A program made the position numbers and the translations under genes. Shown in pieces: positions 1 through 5,218 of a stretch of DNA of 5,470 nucleotides (position 1 is its first letter; every line of letters starts with the position of its first letter). Source of the DNA: Acidimicrobiales bacterium (lineage in GTDB: Bacteria > Actinomycetota > Acidimicrobiia > Acidimicrobiales > RAAP-2); the NCBI GenBank assembly GCA_017883125.1, contig JADGOD010000038.1, forward strand, positions 1-5,470. The letters run 5' to 3'. A model generated the notes under the pieces. It had not been told where the DNA came from. It worked only from the letters and a program-made list of their open reading frames with translations, and searched no databases.

Positions 1-442
1 GGCCCTCGGCCTCATGGGCTTCACCGTGTTCCAGTACGTCGTGCGCGCCTACCAGTCGATGCGAAAGGCCAGGACGGCGTTCTGGCTCTACCTGGCCGAG
101 AACACCTTCAACGTCGTCCTCGCCGTCATCCTGGTCCGCCCTCTCGGTCTCGCCGGCGTCGCCCTCTCGGTCTCGATCGCGTACAGCCTCGGCGCGGTGA
201 TCGGTCTCGTCCTCCTCCACCAGACACTCGGCTCGATCGGACCACCGCGGTGCTTCTCCCCCCTGCGCCGGGTCACCGTCGCATCTGCGGTGATGGGCGT
301 CACCGTGCTGATCATCTCGAACCTGTCCAGCGCCCAGTCGGGCCCCGCCCTCCTGATCCGGGTGCTCGCCTCGGTCGTGCTCGGATCCCTCGCCTACCTC
401 GCCACGGCGACCTTCCTCGGGCGCCGGGCGCTGTCGCGCTGA
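1..442 (+). CDS. murJ: MurJ/MviN lipid II flippase, C-terminal part (5' end outside window)
   Basis: MurJ flips lipid II (the undecaprenyl-linked peptidoglycan precursor) across the plasma membrane for wall assembly. Only the last 146 or so residues are present. The frame is open from base 2, so the start lies upstream. The visible part begins with the family's conserved stretch (RAYQSMRKARTAFWLYLAEN), followed by NVVLAVILVRPLGLAGVAL, typical of MurJ helices 11-12. Two more hydrophobic helices follow, around VTVASAVMGVTVLII and LIRVLASVVLGSLAYLATATF. The protein stops about seven residues after the last helix (FLGRRALSR), so there is no C-terminal cytoplasmic domain, unlike the long mycobacterial MviN with its pseudokinase and extracellular domains. 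It is followed after 48 bp by the DegV-family gene. The position upstream of trxB-trxA-cwlM-parBA supports the call. Other MOP-superfamily flippases are possible but less likely in this context. Confidence 0.88.
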   Translation, partial: ALGLMGFTVFQYVVRAYQSMRKARTAFWLYLAENTFNVVLAVILVRPLGLAGVALSVSIAYSLGAVIGLVLLHQTLGSIGPPRCFSPLRRVTVASAVMGVTVLIISNLSSAQSGPALLIRVLASVVLGSLAYLATATFLGRRALSR

Positions 443-475
443 GTATCTCTGCAAGACTTGCCAACGGTTCGCGCC

Positions 476-486
476 AGAGGAGGAAG
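476..486 (+). promoter_or_regulatory. Ribosome binding site that sets the DegV-family start
   Basis: AGAGGAGGAAG contains a full AGGAGG core 7 nt before the GTG at 491. It decides for that GTG over an in-frame TTG at 458, which has no such motif and would add 11 residues (PTVRARGGSP...) ahead of the conserved DegV N-terminus. Confidence 0.8.
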
Positions 487-490
487 TCCC

Positions 491-1330
491 GTGCCCGGAG
501 TTCACATCATCACCGACAGCGCCTCTGATGTCCCCGTCGACGTCGCCGAGGCTCTCAACATCACCGTGGTCCCGTTGTCGATCCGCTTCGGCGCCGAGGA
601 GTTCACCGACAGGGTCGAGCTGACCCCCGCCGAGTTCTGGGCCAAGTGCAAGGCCTCGACTACCCTCCCCGAGACCGCCGCCCCCTCCCCCGGTGCCTTC
701 CAGCAGGCCTTCGAGGCAGCCAAGGCCGCGGGGGCAGACGCTGTGGTGTGCATCACGCTCTCCTCGGGCGTCTCGGCGACCTATCAGTCCGCCCTCACCG
801 CAGCCAGCACCGTCGCCCCGTTCCCCGTGGCCGTCGTCGACTCCCAGGCGGTGACGATGGCCGAGGGACTCCTGGTCATCGCGGCGGCCGAGGCAGCCGC
901 CGCCGGCGAGAGCTACGCCGACATCGTGGCCAGCACCCGCTCGACGGTTCCCCGGCTCGGTGTCGTGGGCGTCCTCGACACCCTCGAGCACCTCAAGAAG
1001 GGCGGCCGGATCGGCAGCGCCCAGGCCCTGCTCGGCTCGATGCTCGCCATCAAGCCCATCGTGACGCGCAAGGACGGCGCCGTGGCCGAAGAGGGCCGCC
1101 AGCGCACCCGGGCCAAGGCGCTCGACCACGCAGCCAAGCTGACCGCCGACGCCGCGCCGTTCGAGCGCCTCGCCGTGGTCCACGGAGCGGCCGACGACCT
1201 CGACGCTCTGCTCAGCCGGCTCGAGGGCGTCGAGTGCGACACCCCCATCGTGACCAGCGACATCGGACCGGTGGTGGGAACCCATGGAGGACCCGGCATC
1301 ATCGGTGTGTGCTGGATCCGCCGGGCGTAG
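491..1330 (+). CDS. DegV family protein (FakB-type fatty-acid-binding protein)
   Basis: A 279-residue soluble protein, the usual DegV length, starting at GTG 491 behind a strong ribosome binding site. DegV proteins bind one long-chain fatty acid. In Firmicutes the FakB members present it to the kinase FakA for phosphorylation and entry into phospholipid synthesis. Family motifs appear in order: ITDSASDVP at residues 6-15, PLSIRFG at 28-34, the ETAAPSPGAF loop at 61-70, ITLSSGVSATYQSA at 88-101, VDSQAVTMAEG at 115-125, LDTLEHLKKGGRIGSAQALL at 161-180, MLAIKPIV at 183-190, and the C-terminal GTHGGPG around His265, which matches the conserved His near the carboxylate site. No signal peptide or membrane helix is seen. 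No FakA-like gene is in the window, so kinase partnership is not shown. It lies between murJ and a small membrane protein gene, where M. tuberculosis (from memory) has sigM and its anti-sigma gene. Family call is firm; the ligand is inferred. Confidence 0.93.
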   Translation: MPGVHIITDSASDVPVDVAEALNITVVPLSIRFGAEEFTDRVELTPAEFWAKCKASTTLPETAAPSPGAFQQAFEAAKAAGADAVVCITLSSGVSATYQSALTAASTVAPFPVAVVDSQAVTMAEGLLVIAAAEAAAAGESYADIVASTRSTVPRLGVVGVLDTLEHLKKGGRIGSAQALLGSMLAIKPIVTRKDGAVAEEGRQRTRAKALDHAAKLTADAAPFERLAVVHGAADDLDALLSRLEGVECDTPIVTSDIGPVVGTHGGPGIIGVCWIRRA

Positions 1331-1366
1331 CCCGGACGTTCGGTCCGACTAGGTTCTGAGATCAAG

Positions 1367-1711
1367 ATGGCACGAGACGACGATCTGGACGCCACAGCGT
1401 CACCGTTCGGGGAGGACTGGCCGGAGAAGGCCGTCGACCTCGTCGATCTCGTCGTCGACACGATCCGCGATCGCATCGTCCGTCCGATCATCCTGGTCGG
1501 CCGGACCATCGTCTACGGGCTGCTCATCTCGGCCATGGTGGTCGTGTTCGCCGTGGTCGTGGCGGTCGCCGTCCTGCGCCTCTTCGACGTCTACCTCTTC
1601 GCCGGCCACGTGTGGGCCTCGTACACGGTGCTGGGCATCATGTTCTCAGCAGGCGGCCTCTACGGCTGGTCGAAGCGGAACCCGCCCACCGCCACCCCCC
1701 CGAAGCCCTGA
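1367..1711 (+). CDS. Small two-helix membrane protein, function unknown
   Basis: A 114-residue protein that I do not recognise. The N-terminus is acidic (ARDDDLDA, then GEDWPEKAVDLVDLVVD) and followed by a basic segment with Arg34, 36, 39 and 46. Two hydrophobic segments follow: about residues 48-70 (IVYGLLISAMVVVFAVVVAVAV) and about 82-101 (VWASYTVLGIMFSAGGLYGW), joined by a short loop containing RLFDVYLFAGH. Lys103 and Arg104 follow the second helix, and the tail is Pro/Thr rich. By the positive-inside rule both ends would face the cytoplasm, giving a helical hairpin. The ATG at 1367 has only a weak upstream purine run. The gene sits 36 bp after the DegV gene and 11 bp before trxB, so it is probably co-transcribed with trxB. 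Real coding is supported by the coherent hydrophobic pattern and tight packing. A holin-like or accessory envelope role would be a guess. Confidence 0.8.
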   Translation: MARDDDLDATASPFGEDWPEKAVDLVDLVVDTIRDRIVRPIILVGRTIVYGLLISAMVVVFAVVVAVAVLRLFDVYLFAGHVWASYTVLGIMFSAGGLYGWSKRNPPTATPPKP

Positions 1712-1717
1712 GAGGAT
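1710..1717 (+). promoter_or_regulatory. Ribosome binding site of trxB
   Basis: GAGAGGAT overlaps the stop codon of the upstream membrane protein gene, with AGAGG ending 7 nt before the ATG at 1723. It supports that ATG over upstream in-frame starts such as the one at 1612, which would add 37 residues read out of frame from the membrane protein gene and unlike any TrxB N-terminus. Confidence 0.7.
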
Positions 1718-1722
1718 CACCA

Positions 1723-2682
1723 ATGACCACCTCGAGCAAGGTACTGATCGTCGGATCAGGCCCGGCCGGACTGACCGCCGCGGTCTACACCGCTCGGGCC
1801 CAGCTGGAGCCCATCATCATCGAGGGCGAGCCCTCCTCCACCTCTGACCAGCCCGGCGGCCAGCTGATGCTGACCACCGAGGTCGAGAACTTCCCCGGAT
1901 TCCCCGACGGGATCATGGGCCCTGAGCTGATGATCCAGATGCGCGCCCAGGCCGCCCGATTCGGCGCCGATCTCCGGACCGAGAAGGTCTCTCGGGTCGA
2001 CCTCTCCTCCCGGCCCTTCCGGGCCTGGGTGGGCGATCCCGAGGCCGCCGAGCCGACGTACTCAGCCGAGGCCCTGATCATCGCCACCGGGGCACGTGCC
2101 CTGATGCTCGGCGTGCCCGGTGAGGATCGCCTCCTCGGCCACGGCCTGTCGACGTGCGCGACGTGCGACGGGTTCTTCTTCCGCGAGCAGCGGGTCGTCG
2201 TGGTCGGCGGCGGGGACACTGCCGTCGAAGAGGCTATCTTCTTGACCCGCTTCGCCGCCTCGGTGACCATCATCCACCGTCGCGACTCGCTGCGGGCGTC
2301 GAAGATCATGCAGGAGCGCGCCGTGGAGAACGAGAAGATCTCCTTCAAGTGGAACACCCAGGTCACCGAGGTGATCGGAGGGTCCAAGGTCGAGCAGCTC
2401 GCCCTGATCGACACGGTGACCGGCGAGACGTCGACGATGGACGCCGAGGGGGTGTTCGTGGCCATCGGCCATCGGCCGGCCACCGACCTCTTCGCCGGCC
2501 AGCTGAACCTCGACGAGAACGGCTATCTCGCCGTGCATGACGGATCACGCACCACGGTCGACGGCGTCTTCGCCTGCGGCGACGTCCAGGACCACGTCTA
2601 CCGCCAGGCCATCACGGCGGCCGGCTCCGGCTGCATGGCGGCCATCGACGCCGAGCGCTGGCTCGAGGCCCAGGGCCTCTAG
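1723..2682 (+). CDS. trxB: Thioredoxin reductase (NADPH)
   Basis: A 319-residue cytoplasmic flavoenzyme that uses NADPH to reduce thioredoxin; its length is typical of low-molecular-weight bacterial TrxB. The FAD-binding loop GSGPAGLTAA lies at residues 11-20, followed by PGGQLMLTTEVENFPGF at 44-60. The redox-active disulfide CATC is at 145-148, in the usual CATCDGFFF context. The NADPH-binding loop GGGDTAVEEA is at 162-171, with the 2'-phosphate-binding HRRDSLRAS at 185-193. The second FAD segment GVFACGDVQD is at 281-290, followed by RQAITAAGSGCMAA. All key residues are present. The gene follows the membrane protein gene by 11 bp and precedes trxA, its expected substrate gene, by 87 bp. It has no SigR-like promoter of its own that I could find, so it may rely on upstream transcription. 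Confidence 0.97.
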   Translation: MTTSSKVLIVGSGPAGLTAAVYTARAQLEPIIIEGEPSSTSDQPGGQLMLTTEVENFPGFPDGIMGPELMIQMRAQAARFGADLRTEKVSRVDLSSRPFRAWVGDPEAAEPTYSAEALIIATGARALMLGVPGEDRLLGHGLSTCATCDGFFFREQRVVVVGGGDTAVEEAIFLTRFAASVTIIHRRDSLRASKIMQERAVENEKISFKWNTQVTEVIGGSKVEQLALIDTVTGETSTMDAEGVFVAIGHRPATDLFAGQLNLDENGYLAVHDGSRTTVDGVFACGDVQDHVYRQAITAAGSGCMAAIDAERWLEAQGL

Positions 2683-2691
2683 AGCCTCCCG

Positions 2692-2705
2692 GGCGCCTTA
2701 GCGCC
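2692..2705. repeat. Small inverted repeat just after trxB
   Basis: GGCGC (2692-2696) and GCGCC (2701-2705) flank a CTTA loop 9 bases after the trxB stop. The stem is only 5 bp and there is no T run after it, so it is a weak attenuator or mRNA-end candidate at best. It lies immediately upstream of the proposed trxA promoter. Confidence 0.35.
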
Positions 2706-2708
2706 GAC

Positions 2709-2735
2709 GGGAATCTTCCGCCGCCGAGCGGCGTT
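2709..2735 (+). promoter_or_regulatory. Putative SigR/SigH-type (ECF sigma) promoter for trxA
   Basis: GGGAAT (2709-2714) and GTT (2733-2735) are separated by exactly 18 nt. This matches the GGAAT-N18-GTT consensus of the actinobacterial thiol-stress sigma factors SigR (Streptomyces) and SigH (Mycobacterium), whose known targets include thioredoxin genes. Transcription would start near 2742-2745, leaving a leader of about 25 nt that includes the trxA ribosome binding site. The spacer contains an inverted repeat, CGCCG-AG-CGGCG (2722-2733). I checked the other GGAAT occurrences I noticed, on both strands, and none had GTT at this spacing. The match is seen directly; its activity is inferred. 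Confidence 0.7.
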
Positions 2736-2754
2736 GTACTCTGACACGACCATC

Positions 2755-2763
2755 AAAGAGGAG
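2755..2763 (+). promoter_or_regulatory. Ribosome binding site of trxA
   Basis: AAAGAGGAG, with GGAG ending 6 nt before ATG 2770. It selects this ATG over the in-frame TTG at 2734, which lies inside the predicted -10 region and would add 12 residues not found in thioredoxins. Confidence 0.8.
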
Positions 2764-2769
2764 TTCACG

Positions 2770-3099
2770 ATGAGCGACAAGATTGCCACCCTTACCGATG
2801 CCACGTTCGACGAGCTGGTGGGGAGCTCGACCGTGCCGGTGCTCGTCGACTTCTGGGCAGAGTGGTGCGGTCCGTGCAAGATGATCGCCCCGATCCTCGA
2901 GGAGATCGCCGAGGAGCAGGCAGGCAAGCTCACGATCGCCAAGCTGAACATCGACGAGAACCTCGACGTCACGCGCCGGTTCGAGGTCATGAGCATCCCG
3001 ACCCTGGTGCTGTTCAAGGACGGCCAGCCGGTCCAGCGACTCATCGGGGCCAAGCCCAAGGGCCAGCTGCTCCAGGAGATCAGCGCCCACCTCGCATGA
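2770..3099 (+). CDS. trxA: Thioredoxin
   Basis: A 109-residue thioredoxin of standard length, acting in the cytoplasm as a dithiol reductant recycled by the TrxB encoded just upstream. The active site WCGPCK is at residues 32-37 in the classical setting [20 protein letters not shown]. The buried Asp27 is present, the cis-proline is Pro77 in MSIPTL, and the C-terminal [22 protein letters not shown] follows the family pattern. Nothing is missing or odd. Its stop codon overlaps the start of the cwlM-like gene (ATGA at 3096-3099). The 87-bp upstream gap has a SigR/SigH-like promoter, suggesting induction by disulfide stress in addition to read-through from trxB. Confidence 0.98.
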   Translation: MSDKIATLTDATFDELVGSSTVPVLVDFWAEWCGPCKMIAPILEEIAEEQAGKLTIAKLNIDENLDVTRRFEVMSIPTLVLFKDGQPVQRLIGAKPKGQLLQEISAHLA

Positions 3100-4112
3100 G
3101 CACCGGGGCCCTGCCCCTCTCGGAAGGTGGCGTCGGTGAATCGGTCTCTGACCTCCAGACGCGCCTCGCCGCTGCCGGCCTGACGCCCATCACCGACCCC
3201 GTCGGCACGTTCGGACCCTCCACGAGGGCGGCCGTCGAGGCGTTCCAGCGCCAGCGGGGCCTGCGGATCGATGGAATCGTCGGGACGAGCACCTGGACCA
3301 CGCTGGTCGAGGCCGGTCTCCGCCTCGGCGACCGCCTCCTCTACCGGGCCCATCCGATGCTCCGGGGCGATGACGTCGCCGAGCTCCAGAGCCGGCTCTG
3401 CTCCCTCGGCTTCGATACCGGCCGGGTCGACGGGATCTTCGGCGACCTCACGTCGAGCGCCCTGGCCGAGTTCCAGCGCAACGTGCAGCTCCCGGCCGAT
3501 GCCACGGCCGGTCTGGCCACGGTGAGCGAGCTCGTGCGGGTCTCGTCGCGCCATCAGACCCTCGAGCTGGTCTCGATGGTCCGCGAGCGCGAGCTGCTGC
3601 GCTCAACCCCCCCGACCCTGAGTGGCCGACATGTCGGCATCGGTGAGATCGGCGGGCTCGGCTCGATCGCCGCCTCGGTGAGCCGCCGCCTGGCCGGTGC
3701 TGGTGCCCGGGTCACGCTCCTGCACCACCCTGAGGAGTCCGGCCAGGCCCATGAGGCCAACGTCGGGGCCGTCGACACCTACATCGGGCTGCGCCTGCGC
3801 CCCGACGACGTCGGGTGGGCCGTCTCGTACTACTCGGGCTACTCCTATGAGTCCACCTCGGGCCGGGAGCTGGCCACCCGGATCGTCGAGGCGGTCCCCC
3901 AGAGGTTCCCCGGAGGGGCGACAGCTTCCGGCATGAGCGTTCCGGTGCTCCGAGAGACCCGGATGCCCGCCGTGGTGGTCGAGATCGGTCCACTCGACGT
4001 CGTCGTCGAGCGGGCCACGGAGATCGGAGAGGCGCTGGCCAGCGCGATCATCCGGTGGGCCGAGACCCGGGAGGACTCCTCTCCCCGGCCGGACCGATTC
4101 CAGGCTTCCTGA
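3096..4112 (+). CDS. cwlM: CwlM-like protein: two PG-binding repeats and a degenerate, probably inactive amidase_3 domain
   Basis: A 338-residue protein with no signal peptide, so probably cytoplasmic. Two peptidoglycan-binding-1-like repeats lie at about residues 12-72 ([14 protein letters not shown] ... [18 protein letters not shown]) and 90-147 ([15 protein letters not shown] ... [15 protein letters not shown]). An amidase_3-like domain spans about 176-322. The join [16 protein letters not shown] resembles the same region of M. tuberculosis CwlM as I recall it. Late domain motifs survive ([18 protein letters not shown], 284-301). The zinc-binding DPGHGG is replaced by GIGEIGG (181-187), the loop with the second ligand Glu seems deleted, and the SIHAN-type His is Arg233 in [10 protein letters not shown]. 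Catalysis is therefore unlikely. CwlM in mycobacteria is a cytoplasmic, non-enzymatic activator of MurA, and that role is inferred here. The start overlaps the trxA stop (ATGA), without a close ribosome binding site, suggesting translational coupling. The C-terminus is shorter than in mycobacterial CwlM (about 400 residues). Confidence 0.87.
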   Translation: MSTGALPLSEGGVGESVSDLQTRLAAAGLTPITDPVGTFGPSTRAAVEAFQRQRGLRIDGIVGTSTWTTLVEAGLRLGDRLLYRAHPMLRGDDVAELQSRLCSLGFDTGRVDGIFGDLTSSALAEFQRNVQLPADATAGLATVSELVRVSSRHQTLELVSMVRERELLRSTPPTLSGRHVGIGEIGGLGSIAASVSRRLAGAGARVTLLHHPEESGQAHEANVGAVDTYIGLRLRPDDVGWAVSYYSGYSYESTSGRELATRIVEAVPQRFPGGATASGMSVPVLRETRMPAVVVEIGPLDVVVERATEIGEALASAIIRWAETREDSSPRPDRFQAS

Positions 4113-4162
4113 ATTTTCTTCAGTACCTCAACCATCGCATGAGGCTGTTCTCTCTCGCCCAG

Positions 4163-4199
4163 GTCACCGTTCTGTCACCTGCGGGGCGATAAGGTGGCA
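4163..4199. repeat. GTCACC direct repeats overlapping a stem-loop
   Basis: GTCACC occurs at 4163-4168 and 4174-4179, 11 bp apart, about one helical turn. The second copy is part of an inverted repeat, TGTCACCT (4173-4180) with AGGTGGCA (4192-4199), which pairs over 8 bp with one G-U when transcribed on the plus strand, around an 11-nt loop. There is no T run after it. It could be a weak cwlM-side terminator or a protein site; chance is possible. Confidence 0.35.
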
Positions 4200-4226
4200 A
4201 TCCACAACCTAAGCCACAGGTGGGGA

Positions 4227-4246
4227 AAACTATAGAGAGATAGTTT
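4227..4246. repeat. AT-rich 7-bp perfect inverted repeat
   Basis: AAACTAT (4227-4233) and ATAGTTT (4240-4246) flank AGAGAG. On the minus strand the right arm is followed by one more T and then CCCC, giving a run of four Ts. The arms are AT-only apart from one C-G pair, unusual in this GC-rich sequence. It stands directly next to the GC-rich hairpin at 4248-4268. Confidence 0.5.
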
Positions 4247-4247
4247 A

Positions 4248-4268
4248 GTGTCCCTGAAACAGGGCCAC
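4248..4268 (-). terminator. Possible bidirectional terminator hairpin after parB
   Basis: GTGTCCCTG (4248-4256) and CAGGGCCAC (4260-4268) form a 9-bp inverted repeat with one mismatch around an AAA loop, 11 bases after the parB stop on the minus strand. Its place between convergent genes suits a shared terminator. No long T run follows on either strand, so it is not a classical intrinsic terminator. The adjacent AT-rich inverted repeat may help. Confidence 0.45.
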
Positions 4269-4279
4269 TTGAGGGTTTG

Positions 4280-5218
4280 TCACCCCTCGTTTTGCCTCTG
4301 ATTCCCGAGCATCAGCCGGTAGATGCGCTCAAGATCCTCCAAGGTGGCGAAGTCGACCATCACCCTTCCTCGACGGGACGAGACGTCCACCTTGACCCGT
4401 GTGTCGAGGTACGACGAGAGCAGCTCCTCGAGCTCGAGGATGCCCGGTGCGGGAAGGGGTCGGGGTGCGGTTCGCCGAGCTTCGGTGACTGATGCGCCCG
4501 GACGGGTCGCCGGCTCTTCGACCACCACCTCGACCTCGACCACCACTCCCCCGTTCTTGACGAGCTCCTCGGTGGCTCGCACGGAGAGGCCCTCGGCCAC
4601 GATTCGGGTGACGAGCTCCTCTTGGAGAAGCCGATCCGGGGTGCCGAGCAGCGCTCGGCCGTGACCGGCGCTCAGCGCGCCCTCCTTGAGGGCCCGCTGC
4701 ACGCCTTGTGGGAGCTGGAGGAGCCTCAAGGTGTTCGTGACCGCAGCGCGGGACTTGCCAACCCTGGTGGCCGTCTCGTCGTGCGTGAGCCCGAACTCGT
4801 CGATGAGGCGCTGGTAGGCGTTGGCCTCTTCCATCGCGTTCAGATCCGCACGCTGGAGGTTCTCCACCAGCGCCTGCTCGAGGCTCGACTGGTCGGAGGT
4901 GTCGAATCTCACCAGGACCGGGATGGTGACCAGGCCGGCCCTCTTGGCCGCCCTCCACCGCCGCTCTCCGGCGATCAGCTCGAAGGAGTCTTCATCCTCG
5001 TCGATCGGACGGACCAGGATCGGCTGGAGGACGCCGAGCTCCCTGATCGATGCAGTCAGCGCCGCCAGCTGGTCGTCGTCGAACTCCTCGCGGGGCTGGT
5101 AGAAGTTGGCCACGATCGCGGTGACCGGGACCTCTCGCAAGACCTCGCCATCGACTGCATTGGTCTCGGTGGGAATCAGGGCCCCAAGGCCCTTACCCAG
5201 CCCGCTTCGGCGCGCCAT
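4280..5218 (-). CDS. parB: Chromosome partitioning protein ParB
   Basis: A 312-residue DNA-binding CTPase-type partition protein that loads at parS sites near the origin and spreads along DNA. The N-terminal MARRSGLGKGLGALIP is the conserved ParA-stimulating segment. The N-terminal CTP-binding domain spans about residues 28-120, with QPR at 41-43, GVLQPI at 62-67 and GERRWRAA at 84-91. ENLQRADLNAMEEA at 119-132 follows, then a helix-turn-helix at about 145-166 (THDETATRVGKSRAAVTNTL) and SAGHGRALL at 183-191. A linker rich in Val/Glu then Pro/Arg (225-258) leads to the C-terminal dimerisation domain (about 260-304, ending VDFATLEDLERIYRLML). The start ATG is behind a near-perfect ribosome binding site. 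It overlaps the end of parA by 26 bp, so the two genes are co-transcribed and probably translationally coupled. All hallmark motifs are intact. No full parS site is in the window. Confidence 0.97.
   Translation of the reverse strand: MARRSGLGKGLGALIPTETNAVDGEVLREVPVTAIVANFYQPREEFDDDQLAALTASIRELGVLQPILVRPIDEDEDSFELIAGERRWRAAKRAGLVTIPVLVRFDTSDQSSLEQALVENLQRADLNAMEEANAYQRLIDEFGLTHDETATRVGKSRAAVTNTLRLLQLPQGVQRALKEGALSAGHGRALLGTPDRLLQEELVTRIVAEGLSVRATEELVKNGGVVVEVEVVVEEPATRPGASVTEARRTAPRPLPAPGILELEELLSSYLDTRVKVDVSSRRGRVMVDFATLEDLERIYRLMLGNQRQNEG

Larger units (their letters stand above)
4113..4279. other. Convergent intergenic region between cwlM-like gene and parB
   Basis: These 167 bp separate the ends of two converging transcription units. 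I see no convincing gene. The stretch is more AT-rich than its surroundings at 4200-4247 and holds several inverted repeats: a weak CTGAA/TTCAG pair at 4109-4123 across the cwlM-like stop, a stem-loop at 4173-4199, and repeats at 4227-4246 and 4248-4268. M. tuberculosis has a small gene (Rv3916c) in this position by memory; I find no counterpart here. Confidence 0.7.

Noticed and set aside
458..490. Upstream TTG start for the DegV gene
   Set aside because: There is no ribosome binding site before it and the extra 11 residues are not part of the family; the GTG at 491 has a full AGGAGG.
646..1359. Plus-strand 237-codon frame overlapping the DegV gene
   Set aside because: The Arg/Gly/Pro-rich translation is typical of a shifted frame in high-GC DNA; the DegV frame carries all the conserved motifs.
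2090..2101. Perfect 12-bp palindrome GGGCACGTGCCC with a CACGTG core
   Set aside because: It lies within conserved trxB codons (GARAL) and lacks the GTTTC/GAAAC arms of parS. Chance in GC-rich coding sequence is the simpler explanation.
1785..2483. Minus-strand open frame (232 codons) opposite trxB
   Set aside because: It is a mirror of the trxB codon pattern. The translation is Ser/Arg/Pro rich without recognisable motifs.
2679..3554. Long minus-strand open frame (291 codons) opposite trxA and the start of the cwlM-like gene
   Set aside because: It is antisense to two clearly conserved genes, its translation shows no family motif, and such frames are common in GC-rich coding DNA.
4109..4123. 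CTGAA-TTTTC-TTCAG repeat at the cwlM-like stop as a terminator
   Set aside because: The stem is only 5 bp and AT-rich, with no T run after it, so it would be too weak to end transcription.
4241..4261. parS site next to parB
   Set aside because: Only one half (TGAAACA) matches the TGTTTCACGTGAAACA consensus; the left half does not.
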